From Georgenia ruanii (GTDB taxonomy: Bacteria; Actinomycetota; Actinomycetes; Actinomycetales; Actinomycetaceae): DNA of 64,000 nucleotides. The stretch spans positions 1 through 64,000 of the forward strand of contig NZ_VUKE01000006.1 of NCBI RefSeq assembly GCF_009193175.1. Reading direction: 5' to 3'. A model generated the notes under the pieces. The model was given only the letters and a program-made list of their open reading frames with translations, did no database searches and was not told the DNA's origin. Position numbers and translations under genes: made by a program. Position 1 is the first letter of the stretch, and each line of letters starts with the position of its first letter. Shown here piece after piece: positions 8,134 to 16,075 of this stretch.

Positions 8134-8206
8134 TGGCTCCGACCGGCGTCGATCCGGTGACCTTTCGATTTTCAGTCGAACGCTCTACCAACTGAGCTAC
8201 AGAGCC
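8134..8206 (-). tRNA. tRNA-Phe (GAA)
   Basis: A 73-nt cloverleaf on the minus strand: acceptor GGCTCTG pairs with CGGAGCC, discriminator A, anticodon loop CTGAAAA with anticodon GAA, and a 7-base T loop. The CCA is not encoded. The T loop begins ATCGA rather than TTCGA. Its 3' end faces the integrase and is the likely attachment site of the island. Confidence 0.95.
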
Positions 8207-8249
8207 TTGACACGAACGCCCAGTCCGAGGGACTGGGCGTCCGTACCGG

Positions 8250-8323
8250 CGACCCCGACGGGACTTGAACCCGCGACCTCCGCCGTGACAGGGCGGCGCG
8301 CTAACCAACTGCGCTACGGGGCC
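8250..8323 (-). tRNA. tRNA-Asp (GTC)
   Basis: A 74-nt cloverleaf on the minus strand with acceptor GGCCCCG/CGGGGTC (one G-U pair), discriminator G, anticodon loop CTGTCAC with anticodon GTC, and T loop TTCAAGT. It is in a Glu-Asp-Phe tRNA operon; a hairpin (ACGCCCAGTCC and complement, near 8216-8241) separates it from tRNA-Phe and may help processing. Confidence 0.96.
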
Positions 8324-8381
8324 TCGTGTGAGGCTGTGGAGCCTGGTACTTCTATGAAGTTGTCGTCCTGCTGGCGGTGCG

Positions 8382-8454
8382 TACCCCCAACGGGATTCGA
8401 ACCCGTGCTACCGCCGTGAAAGGGCGGGGTCCTAGGCCGCTAGACGATGGGGGC
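8382..8454 (-). tRNA. tRNA-Glu (TTC)
   Basis: A 73-nt cloverleaf on the minus strand with acceptor GCCCCCA, discriminator A, anticodon loop CTTTCAC with anticodon TTC, and T loop TTCGAAT. It is the first tRNA of the leftward Glu-Asp-Phe operon. Confidence 0.96.
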
Positions 8455-8508
8455 CCGTGAACTGCTTCTGGACTTCCCGTGACGCCGTGGCGCCCCTGGA
8501 CCTCGAAC

Positions 8509-8538
8509 AGCATAGGGGGAAGGAGGCGCCCGGAGCAA
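8509..8538 (-). promoter_or_regulatory. Promoter of the tRNA operon
   Basis: On the minus strand TTGCTC (8538-8533) and TATGCT (8514-8509) are spaced by 18 bases, and the -10 lies 55 bases upstream of mature tRNA-Glu. The position and the GC-rich stretch after the -10 fit a stable-RNA promoter. Confidence 0.6.
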
Positions 8539-8705
8539 AGTCGGGAGGGTGTGCTTCCCGTCACGTACCCCGGAGGCTGGCGCGCACGCCGATCTCCGGC
8601 CGCGACCGCTGCAGGCGGAGGTCGGTCGCGAGAGCGCGCGCTCGCGCATCGGTCGCGACGGGCGAGGGGAGGCCGGTGTCCGGGGGAAGCAGGCAGGATG
8701 GACCC

Positions 8706-9071
8706 GTGGTGGAGATGACGCGCGAGGCGTTCGAGGAGGCCGTCGCGGACGCGCTGGACCTCATCCCGGCCGAGCTGACCGACAAGATGGACAACGTCGT
8801 CGTGCTCGTCGAGGACGAGCCCACCCCCGAGCAGCTGCAGGACGCCGAGGAGGATCTCCTCGGCATCTACGAGGGCACCCCGCTCACCGAGCGCGACTCC
8901 TGGTGGGCGGGTTCGCTGCCGGACCGCATCACCATCTTCCGCGGCCCCACGCTGCGCATGTGCGAGACCGCCGAGGAGGTGGTCGAGGAGGTCGCCGTCA
9001 CGGTCATCCACGAGGTCGCCCACCACTTCGGCATCGACGACCACCGGCTGCACGAGCTGGGCTGGGCCTGA
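8706..9071 (+). CDS. Zincin-like metallopeptidase family protein (DUF1025 type)
   Basis: A 121-residue protein. The start is taken as the first of two tandem GTG codons at 8706; an ATG at 8715 is also possible. The C-terminal half carries TVIHEVAHHFGIDDHRLHEL, an HExxH zinc site followed by a further acidic/His pair, typical of the small zincin family (Pfam DUF1025, metallopeptidase family protein). The N-terminal part (IPAELTDKMDNVVVLVEDEP) is the usual family start. The family is widespread in actinomycetes but the substrate is unknown. It stands alone, between the tRNA operon and surE on the opposite strand. Confidence 0.88.
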   Translation: MVEMTREAFEEAVADALDLIPAELTDKMDNVVVLVEDEPTPEQLQDAEEDLLGIYEGTPLTERDSWWAGSLPDRITIFRGPTLRMCETAEEVVEEVAVTVIHEVAHHFGIDDHRLHELGWA

Positions 9072-9114
9072 GCGGCCGCACGCCCGGCCGGCGCCCCGCC
9101 GGGTGGGCCTGAGC

Positions 9115-9975
9115 TCAGCCGGCCTCGCCCTCGGTGATCTCGCCGGTCACGCCGTCGGCGCCGCTCGACATGACGGTGCCGGTGCTGACCTCGACCATGC
9201 CGGTGTCGGCGGCGACCGCCCCGTCGAACGCGGGCAGCACGATCCCGCTCTCGTCGTCGACCGGCGCGCGGACCATGCTCACCGTGGCCCAGCCGCGGGC
9301 GAGCAGGTAGTGGTCGGTGCCCGGCTCCTCCTCGGCCTCCACGCCCGAGTAGGTCAGCTGGACGTAGTCGCTGCCCATCTCCCGCACCCGCGCCTGCACG
9401 GCACCGAAGCTGGCCAGCGTCGCCGGGCGCAGCCCGCGGAGCCGGTCGGGCGCGACGTCGGGGACGTTGATGTTGAGCACCCGGTCGTGCCAGGGCTCCT
9501 GCACGAGCCAGTGCAGCCCGTGCGCGGCCACCTGCTGGGCGGTGGCCCAGTGCTGGGGCTTGGCGGAGGCGATCGAGACCGCCATCCCGCGGATGCCGTG
9601 GGAGGAGGCGGACAGTGCCGCCCCGACCGTGCCGGAGTGCAGCGTGGCCCGGCCGGTGTTGGCGCCGAGGTTGACGCCGCTGAGCACGACGTCGGGCTTG
9701 GGGCCGAACGCGCCGAAGGCCGCCACGAACGCGATGAGCGCGGGGGCGGCCTTGACCCCGAAGGACTGCACCTCCTCCGGCAGGCCCGGGGGCCGCTCGT
9801 CGACGAGCACGAGGTGCCCGTCCTCCTCCTGGGCCGTCAGCGAGGCGCTGGCGCCGGAGTACTGCCGGTGCGGGGCGGCGACGACGACCTCGTGGCCGGC
9901 GTCGAGGGCCGTCTGGGCCAGGACGGTCAGACCGGGGGACGCGATGCCGTCGTCGTTGGTGACGAGAACCCGCAC
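9115..9975 (-). CDS. surE: 5'/3'-nucleotidase SurE
   Basis: A 286-residue protein. The GTG at 9975 is chosen because AAGGAG lies 9 bases upstream and the product then begins VRVLVTNDDGI, as SurE proteins do; the ATG three codons earlier overlaps the ribosome site. Metal-binding motifs are present: NDDG at the N-terminus, SGAS near residue 42 and SGVNLGANTG near 100. SurE dephosphorylates nucleoside monophosphates and is linked to stress survival. The C-terminal region after 200 is slightly acidic and low-complexity (AEEEPGTDHY). It is convergent with the metallopeptidase gene and followed upstream by an unrelated PfkB kinase on the same strand. Confidence 0.93.
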   Translation of the reverse strand: MRVLVTNDDGIASPGLTVLAQTALDAGHEVVVAAPHRQYSGASASLTAQEEDGHLVLVDERPPGLPEEVQSFGVKAAPALIAFVAAFGAFGPKPDVVLSGVNLGANTGRATLHSGTVGAALSASSHGIRGMAVSIASAKPQHWATAQQVAAHGLHWLVQEPWHDRVLNINVPDVAPDRLRGLRPATLASFGAVQARVREMGSDYVQLTYSGVEAEEEPGTDHYLLARGWATVSMVRAPVDDESGIVLPAFDGAVAADTGMVEVSTGTVMSSGADGVTGEITEGEAG

Positions 9976-10119
9976 CGGGATCATCTCCTTCGTGTCGAGT
10001 GCCGGTTCCCATCTTTCCCGTCCGGCCCGGATCTCGCCCGGCGCACGAGTGGACCCGACCCGTCGCCCTCCCCGCCGGCGGCCGGAGGCGACGGCGCCCC
10101 CGTCACCTTCTTCGCGGCC

Positions 10120-11169
10120 CTACCCGGTCTCGCGGACCGTGATGCGCTGGGCGAACCGCTCGATCTGGTCGCGCCGGCCCGTGCCCAGCCCGCGGCGGGT
10201 GACGTTGAGCGCCCCGGCGGCGGCGCCGAGCCGGACGGCGTCGGCGACGTCGAGGCCGCGGCCGAGGCCGACGGCGATGCCGGCCGTCATCGAGTCGCCC
10301 GCCCCGCGGTGCTCCAGCGGCGTGATCACCGGCCCCTCGGCCTGACGCACGCCGTCGGCGGTGATGAGCAGCGAGGGGTCCTGCGCCCGTGAGATGACCA
10401 TGGCGCGCACGCCCATCTGCACCAGCCGCCGGCCCGCCGCGATCAGGGACGCCGGCTCCGCGTCGGGTGCCAGCCCGGCGGCGCAGACCTCCTCGTGGCT
10501 CAGCTTCAGCACGTGCGGGCCGGCCTTGGCCGCCGACAGCGCCGCCTCGCCGGACAGGTCCGCGACCACGGTGCGCCCCGCCTGGCGCAGGTCCCGCACG
10601 ATCCGCCCGAAGAACGTGGCGGGGACGACGCCGGCCGGCTCGGCGCCGGTGACGACGAGGACGTCGGCCTCGAGGGCGTCGACCAGGACGGTGCCGTACA
10701 GGTCGTCCAGCTCGTGCCGGTTGAGCGCGAAGGGCGGCATGTGGGCGACGGTCTCGCGGTCCTCGCCGCGCAGGTCGTGCACGTAGGCGCCGTTGCCCCC
10801 GCCGTAGGTCACGCCGTGGATCGTCAGCTTGTCCGTGGTGAGCATCTGGGCCACCAGCGGGCCGATCTCCCCGCCGAAGGGGCCGCACACGGTCACCTCC
10901 GCCCCCAGGGAGACCGCCATGCGGGCCACCCACAGGCCCTGGCCGCCGGGGTGCAGGTGCACGTCCGCCTGCTGCGCCGATCGTCCCGCGACGCCCTGGT
11001 GGTCGGCGATCTCGACGACGAGCAGCGGGGTGGGCGCGAGCACGCAGATGCGGGGCCGGCGCGGGGCGCCGTCGGGGGACGGGCCCGGCGTCCGGGCGAC
11101 CGGCAGGCGGCCGCCGGGCTCGCCGTCCCGCGGGAACAGCCCGGAGAAGCCGGTGGGGGCGCCGTCCAT
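10120..11169 (-). CDS. PfkB-family carbohydrate kinase (1-phosphofructokinase-like)
   Basis: A 349-residue kinase; the ATG at 11169 is taken as start, though homology only becomes clear after about residue 38 (ICVLAPTPLLVVEIA), so a shorter form is possible. PfkB features are the HPGGQGLWVARMAVSLGAEV substrate-binding segment, and the HRGAGDSMTAGIA motif with the catalytic Asp in the C-terminal third. The family phosphorylates sugars such as fructose 1-phosphate, ribose or tagatose 6-phosphate; the substrate cannot be read from sequence. It is divergent from the GNAT gene with about 95 bases between starts. No sugar transporter is nearby to indicate the substrate. Confidence 0.85.
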   Translation of the reverse strand: MDGAPTGFSGLFPRDGEPGGRLPVARTPGPSPDGAPRRPRICVLAPTPLLVVEIADHQGVAGRSAQQADVHLHPGGQGLWVARMAVSLGAEVTVCGPFGGEIGPLVAQMLTTDKLTIHGVTYGGGNGAYVHDLRGEDRETVAHMPPFALNRHELDDLYGTVLVDALEADVLVVTGAEPAGVVPATFFGRIVRDLRQAGRTVVADLSGEAALSAAKAGPHVLKLSHEEVCAAGLAPDAEPASLIAAGRRLVQMGVRAMVISRAQDPSLLITADGVRQAEGPVITPLEHRGAGDSMTAGIAVGLGRGLDVADAVRLGAAAGALNVTRRGLGTGRRDQIERFAQRITVRETG

Positions 11170-11264
11170 GAGCGGAGCGTAGGTGCGCCGTCCGGCGCCC
11201 GCGAGCGGCGGACGGCGGCGCCGCCCGCCACGTCTAGGCACGGCACCTCGACCCGGGGCACCAT

Positions 11265-11768
11265 ATGGGGATGACGAGCCCGAAGCCGGCGACGAGCACG
11301 CCCCCCGTGCGCATCATCGAGGGCCAGGCGGCGAGCGAGCGCGCCGCCCGGGCGCTCGAGGCCTACTTCGACGAGCTCGACGAGCGCATCGCCGGCGGCT
11401 TCGACCCCGCGCTGACCGAGCAGGTCGACCCCGACGACGTCACGCCGCCCCAGGGCGACTTCCTCCTGCTCACCGAGCTCACCACCGGGAAGGTGCTCGG
11501 GTGCGGCGGGGTGCGGGTGCTGCCCGGCGGGGACGTCGAGCTGCGCCGGATGTGGCTGGTGCCGGACGCCCGCGGCAAGGGGCTGGGCCGGTTCCTGCTG
11601 CGGACCCTGGAGAACCGGGCCCGCGCGCTGGGCGGCCGGCGGGTGGTGCTCAGCGTCAACGAGTCGCTGACCGAGGCCATCGCCCTGTACAAGTCGGCGG
11701 GCTATGCCGCCACCGAACCGTTCGAGGACAACCCCTACGTCACGGTGTTCCTCGGCAAGGACCTCTGA
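11265..11768 (+). CDS. GNAT-family N-acetyltransferase
   Basis: A 167-residue acetyltransferase; either of two ATGs (11265 or 11271) may be used. The GNAT fold is shown by VLGCGGVRVL, then ELRRMWLVPDARGKGLGRFL (the acetyl-CoA-binding motif A with R-G-x-G-L-G), and ALYKSAGYAATEPF in motif B. Substrate is unknown; such small proteins acetylate antibiotics, peptides or metabolites. It is a single gene between the divergent PfkB kinase and the mechanosensitive channel. Confidence 0.87.
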   Translation: MGMTSPKPATSTPPVRIIEGQAASERAARALEAYFDELDERIAGGFDPALTEQVDPDDVTPPQGDFLLLTELTTGKVLGCGGVRVLPGGDVELRRMWLVPDARGKGLGRFLLRTLENRARALGGRRVVLSVNESLTEAIALYKSAGYAATEPFEDNPYVTVFLGKDL

Positions 11769-11847
11769 CCGCGCCCGGCTCGTCCCCGCCCGGCTCGTCC
11801 CGCCGATCCCCAGGAACCTTCCGGGGACGCCACCTTAGCCTGGAGCC

Positions 11848-13707
11848 ATGACCCCCGCCGAGCTGGCCCACACCGTCGAGAAGTCCGTCGACATCCTGAC
11901 CCTGGTCCTCTGGTTCGTCGGGGGCGTCCTGGCCGGTCTGGTCGGCAGCTTCCTGCTCACCGGCGTCCTGCGGGTCATCGGGCACCGCCGGCCCTTCGCC
12001 GCGATGATCGTCCACCGCGCCCGCCGGCCGGTGCGCGCCATCCTCGTCGTGCTCGGCGCCTGGACCGGTCTCCTGCTCGGCGTCCCGGAACCTCGTAGCC
12101 GTTGGTTCGCCGTGACCCAGCACGGCCTGCTGATCGTCCTCATCGCCGCCTGCACCTGGTTCCTCGCCGCGCTGATCCGCGTGATCGAGGACGCCGCGCT
12201 CATGCGGATCCAGCGCGTGGGGGCGACGGCGCGGGCGCGCCGGGTGCAGACCCAGGCGCAGGTGCTGCGCCGGGTGGGCGTGGCGATCATCGTCGTCCTG
12301 GGCATCGCCGGGGTGCTGCTGACCTTCCCCGGCATGCGGGCCGCCGGCGCCAGCATCCTCGCCTCGGCCGGCGTGCTGTCCGTCGTCGCCGGCCTCGCCG
12401 CCCAGACCACCCTCGGCAACGTCTTCGCCGGCTTCCAGCTGGCCATGACCGACGCCATCCGCGTCGACGACGTCGTCATCGTCGAGAAGCAGTTCGGGCA
12501 CATCGAGGAGATCACCCTGACGTACGTGGTCGTCCGGCTGTGGGACGACCGCCGCATGATCATGCCCTCGACGTACTTCACCACCCAGCCCTTCGAGAAC
12601 TGGACCCGCCAGGCGCCGGCCCTGCTGGGCACCGTGGAGTTCGAGGTGGACTGGCGCGTGCCGGTGCCGCGGATGCGCCTGGAGCTCGAGCGGCTCCTGC
12701 GCCTGACGGACCTGTGGGACGGCCGGGTCGGCATCCTCCAGGTGGAGAACGCCACCGGCGGGTCGCTGCTCGTGCGGGCCCTCGTCTCGGGCAAGGACGC
12801 CCCCACGCTCACCGACCTGAAGTACTTCCTGCGGGAGAACCTGGTCGACTGGCTGCAGACCCAGGTGCCCTACGCCCTGCCGTTCCGCCGGTTCGAGCAG
12901 CAGGAGGTCACCCGGCTCTTCGACGACAGCCGCGACCCGCGCTACGCCGAGGCCGCCGAGGAGATGGAGGAGCTCGCCGAGCTCGACGGCGCCCGCCGGC
13001 CCGCCGACGACACCCTGGTCGTCCCCGCCGCGAACGAGAGCCCCCAGGAGCGCCGGGAGCGGCAGGCGGCGGCCCGCCGCGCGCGCCGGCGCGCGGAGAA
13101 GGAGGACCGGCGCCGCTCCCGCTTCGAGGGGCTGCACCACCGCGAGGAGGCCCTGCACCACCGCTACCCCTCCCAGGACGAGACCCAGCGGCTGGACCCG
13201 CGCGCGCTCGCCCTCGAGGCCGAGCGGGCCGCCGCGGCCGCGTCCGAGCGGGCCGACGAGCCCGCGTCGGAGCGGGACGGCGCGGCCGGCCCCGAGGGCG
13301 CCGGTGCGTCCGGGGACGGCGCCCGCCGCGGCGACACCGGGCGGTCTGGGACCCCGCCCGTCGAGACCGAGAACCGGCCGACGCGCACGTCCCTGCGCGA
13401 GCGGGCGAGCCGCCTGCCGATCACGGACCCGCACGGGACGGCCGTGCTGCCCGGCGCCGGTGAGCCCGCCGCGCACGAGGGCTCCACCGCCCGGGCCGGC
13501 CACGAGGCGAGCATCTTCTCCGGCTCGCCCGAGGCGGAGGAACGCGCCCAGGCCTTCGCCGGGCCCGGTCAGGAGGCGCTGGACGAGCGCGAGCTGACCG
13601 CCGACCGCAAGCGCGTGGAGAATCAGCGGGCCGAGCAGCTCTACGGTCGGGACGCCGCGCCCGACGACGGCGGCGACGGCGACGGCGGCGGCGGCGAGGG
13701 CGACTGA
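11848..13707 (+). CDS. MscS-type mechanosensitive channel with long disordered C-terminal tail
   Basis: A 619-residue protein. Hydrophobic helices at about 17-42, 60-78, 88-113 and 142-162 precede the pore helix SVVAGLAAQTTLGNVFAGFQ (about 176-195). The MscS beta domain follows (DAIRVDDVVIVEKQFGHIEE, IMPSTYFTTQPFENW). This core ends near residue 360. The remaining 260 or so residues are highly charged and low in hydrophobicity, with an Arg/Ala-rich stretch (RRERQAAARRARRRAEKEDR) and many Ala-Glu-Arg runs, ending in a Gly/Asp run. MscS channels release solutes on osmotic downshock; the tail is far longer than usual and probably cytoplasmic. The sequence TAGCCT sits 6 bases before the ATG, implying a leaderless message. 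Confidence 0.9.
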   Translation: MTPAELAHTVEKSVDILTLVLWFVGGVLAGLVGSFLLTGVLRVIGHRRPFAAMIVHRARRPVRAILVVLGAWTGLLLGVPEPRSRWFAVTQHGLLIVLIAACTWFLAALIRVIEDAALMRIQRVGATARARRVQTQAQVLRRVGVAIIVVLGIAGVLLTFPGMRAAGASILASAGVLSVVAGLAAQTTLGNVFAGFQLAMTDAIRVDDVVIVEKQFGHIEEITLTYVVVRLWDDRRMIMPSTYFTTQPFENWTRQAPALLGTVEFEVDWRVPVPRMRLELERLLRLTDLWDGRVGILQVENATGGSLLVRALVSGKDAPTLTDLKYFLRENLVDWLQTQVPYALPFRRFEQQEVTRLFDDSRDPRYAEAAEEMEELAELDGARRPADDTLVVPAANESPQERRERQAAARRARRRAEKEDRRRSRFEGLHHREEALHHRYPSQDETQRLDPRALALEAERAAAAASERADEPASERDGAAGPEGAGASGDGARRGDTGRSGTPPVETENRPTRTSLRERASRLPITDPHGTAVLPGAGEPAAHEGSTARAGHEASIFSGSPEAEERAQAFAGPGQEALDERELTADRKRVENQRAEQLYGRDAAPDDGGDGDGGGGEGD

Positions 13708-13799
13708 CCGGCACCGCCGGCCGGGCGCGGGACCTCCGCGCCGGCGGGCTCGGGTCCGCCGCACGTGACGGGCGTCCGGATCTGGCGCACGATGGAGCC

Positions 13800-14213
13800 A
13801 TGAAGATCACCAAGTCCGAGGAGCAGTGGCGCGCCGAGCTCACCCCGGTCGAGTACCACGTGCTCCGCGAGGCCGGCACCGAGCGGCCCTACACCGGCGA
13901 GCTGCTGGGCGAGCACCGGGTGGGCGTCTACCGCTGCCGCGCCTGCGGCGCCGAGCTGTTCCGGTCCACCACGAAGTTCGAGTCCCACTGCGGCTGGCCC
14001 AGCTTCTACGCCCCGCAGGACACCGACGCCGTCGAGCTCCTCGAGGACCGCACCCTCGGCATGGTGCGCACCGAGGTCCGGTGCGCCGCCTGCGGCTCCC
14101 ACCTCGGCCACGTCTTCGACGACGCCCCGCAGACGCCCACCGGCGACCGCTACTGCATGAACTCCGTCTCGCTGACCTTCGAGGAGCGGCCCGACGGCGC
14201 CGAGGCGCCGTGA
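13800..14213 (+). CDS. msrB: Peptide-methionine (R)-S-oxide reductase MsrB
   Basis: A 137-residue MsrB. Zinc-binding cysteine pairs are CRAC (about 42-45) and CAAC (about 91-94); FESHCGWPSF marks the substrate pocket, and the catalytic Cys lies in RYCMNSVSL near the C-terminus. It repairs the R epimer of methionine sulfoxide in proteins. The ATG has GGAG just upstream. The TGA overlaps the GTG of the next gene (GTGA), so the phosphatase-family protein downstream is translated with it. Confidence 0.95.
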   Translation: MKITKSEEQWRAELTPVEYHVLREAGTERPYTGELLGEHRVGVYRCRACGAELFRSTTKFESHCGWPSFYAPQDTDAVELLEDRTLGMVRTEVRCAACGSHLGHVFDDAPQTPTGDRYCMNSVSLTFEERPDGAEAP

Positions 14214-15013
14214 CGGCGCTGCGCCTGCTCACCCTCAACCTCCAGCACGGCCTGCCGGCCGTGGGCTCGCCCCGCAACGGCCGGCCCGCGAGCGCCGAGG
14301 TCCTCGCCGCGGCGGCGGAGGAGATCGCGGCGGTGGGCGCCGACGTCGTCCTGCTCCAGGAGGTCGACCGGCACCAGGCCCGCTCGGGGCGGGTGGACCA
14401 GGCCGCGCTGCTCGCCGACGCGCTCGGCCTGCGCGCCCACCGCTTCGCGGCCGCGCTCGCCGGCTCCGCCTCCGGCCTGCACGTGCGCGCCCGGCGCAGC
14501 GACGCCGGCCGCGGGTTCGGCGTCGCCCTGCTCAGCCGCTTCCCGGTCCGCTCCTGGCACGTGCTGCCCCTGCGCGGCACCGGGCTGCGGCTGCGCCGCG
14601 GCGGGGACCTGCTCGGCTGGTCCCTGGGCGGCTGGTTCCCCGCCTTCGACGAGAGCCGGGTCTGCCTGGCCGCGGTGCTGCGCACCCCCGACGGCCCGCT
14701 CACCGTCGCCGTGACCCACCTGTCGACGATCCCGGAGGTCGCCCGCGCCCAGCTGGCGCGCAGCGCCGCCGCGGTCGCCACCCTGCCGGGCCCCCGCGTG
14801 CTCGGCGGCGACCTCAACCTCCCGCCCGACGCCGTCGCCCTGCCCGGCTGGACGGCGCTCGCGAGCGCACGGACCTTCAGCAACGCCCGCCCGCGCATGC
14901 AGCTCGACCACCTGCTCGGCGCCGGTGTCGCGGCCGCCGGGGCGGGCCGGGCCCACCACTTCTCCGTCTCCGACCACGCGGGCCTGAGCGTCGACGTCGC
15001 CGCCGCCGGCTGA
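14210..15013 (+). CDS. Endonuclease/exonuclease/phosphatase-family hydrolase
   Basis: A 267-residue protein from a GTG overlapping the msrB stop. EEP-fold motifs are visible: LTLNLQHG with the first Asn, VVLLQEVDR with the metal-binding Glu (about residue 53), VTHLSTIP, GGDLNLPPD, MQLDHLLG and HHFSVSDHAGL with the catalytic Asp-His. The family cleaves phosphodiesters in DNA, lipids or small molecules; the substrate is unknown. There is no signal peptide, so it is cytoplasmic. Coupling to msrB suggests a shared oxidative-damage role, which is inference. Confidence 0.87.
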   Translation: MTALRLLTLNLQHGLPAVGSPRNGRPASAEVLAAAAEEIAAVGADVVLLQEVDRHQARSGRVDQAALLADALGLRAHRFAAALAGSASGLHVRARRSDAGRGFGVALLSRFPVRSWHVLPLRGTGLRLRRGGDLLGWSLGGWFPAFDESRVCLAAVLRTPDGPLTVAVTHLSTIPEVARAQLARSAAAVATLPGPRVLGGDLNLPPDAVALPGWTALASARTFSNARPRMQLDHLLGAGVAAAGAGRAHHFSVSDHAGLSVDVAAAG

Positions 15014-15151
15014 GCGCCCGCCGGCCGGGACGGGCGGGGGCCGGCGCGCCCGCCGGGACCGTCTGCGGCCCGATCCTCGCCCTGGACCCCGGTTCAGGGC
15101 GGTGAGCGTCCGGTGGGAGGATGTCGGGGGCGCCGGACAGGGAGGTGAGGA

Positions 15152-16075
15152 GTGGAAGCGGTCCTCACGGGCTTCGGGTCCCTCGCCGTCGTCGTGGCCC
15201 TGGGCTACGGGCTCGGCCGCTTGGGCATCCTCGGCACCGGCGCCGACCACGTCCTCTCCCGCCTGACCTTCTACGCCGCCACCCCGGCGCTGATGTTCCT
15301 CACCGTCGCCGGCGCCCGGGTGAGCGACATCTTCTCCGCCGGCGCGCTGGCCAACATCGTCGCGGTGGCTGTGGCGGCGCTGCTCTACGCGCTGGTGGCC
15401 CGGGTGCTGCTGCGCCGCCGCGGCGCCGAGGTGACGCTCGGGGCGCTGAGCGCGAGCTACGTCAACGCCGGCAACCTCGGCATCCCCATCCTCGTCTTCG
15501 CGACCGGCTCGGCCGCGGCCATCGCACCGATCCTGCTCCTGCAGCTGCTCGTCATGGTGCCAATCGGGTTCGCCGTCCTGGACGTCCAGACCGGGCGCCA
15601 CGGCATCTCCGTCGGCCAGGTCCTCCTCACCCCGGTGCGCAACCCGCTGGTCATCGGGGTCGCGCTCGGGCTGCTGTTCTCCGTCACCGGCTGGCGGCTG
15701 CCCGACCCGGTCCTCGCGCCGATCGAGATGCTCGGCCACATGGCCGTGCCGACGATGCTCATCGCCTTCGGGCTGTCGTTGCACGGCGCCCCGCTGCCCG
15801 GCACCGGCCGCGAGCGGGGGCCGCTGTGGGCCGCCGTCGGGATCAAGACCGTCGTGGCGCCCGCGGTGGCGTACCTGCTCGCCCGCGAGGCGCTGGGGCT
15901 GAGCGGGACCGAGCTGCTCGCCACCGTCATCGTCGCCGCGCTGCCGACGGCGCAGAACGTCTTCGTCTACGCCATGCGCTACGGCCGGGCGGTGCCGCTG
16001 GCACGCGACGCCGTGCTGCTCAGCACGCTGGTGTGCATCCCCGTGGTCGTCGCCCTGGCCGGGGTGCTCGCGTGA
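15152..16075 (+). CDS. AEC-family (auxin efflux carrier type) transporter
   Basis: A 307-residue membrane protein from a GTG with GGAGG upstream. About ten hydrophobic helices are seen in two halves. Family signatures include LTFYAATPALMFLTVAG, SASYVNAGNLGIPILVFATG in the first half and VAALPTAQNVFVYAMRYG near the C-terminus. AEC proteins export malate, auxin-like or other organic anions using the proton gradient. Its TGA overlaps the GTG of the next transporter (GTGA), making a two-transporter operon. Confidence 0.88.
   Translation: MEAVLTGFGSLAVVVALGYGLGRLGILGTGADHVLSRLTFYAATPALMFLTVAGARVSDIFSAGALANIVAVAVAALLYALVARVLLRRRGAEVTLGALSASYVNAGNLGIPILVFATGSAAAIAPILLLQLLVMVPIGFAVLDVQTGRHGISVGQVLLTPVRNPLVIGVALGLLFSVTGWRLPDPVLAPIEMLGHMAVPTMLIAFGLSLHGAPLPGTGRERGPLWAAVGIKTVVAPAVAYLLAREALGLSGTELLATVIVAALPTAQNVFVYAMRYGRAVPLARDAVLLSTLVCIPVVVALAGVLA

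Noticed and set aside
11740-13764. 674-codon minus-strand frame opposite the mechanosensitive channel
   Set aside because: Typical high-GC antisense frame; the plus strand encodes a complete MscS core.
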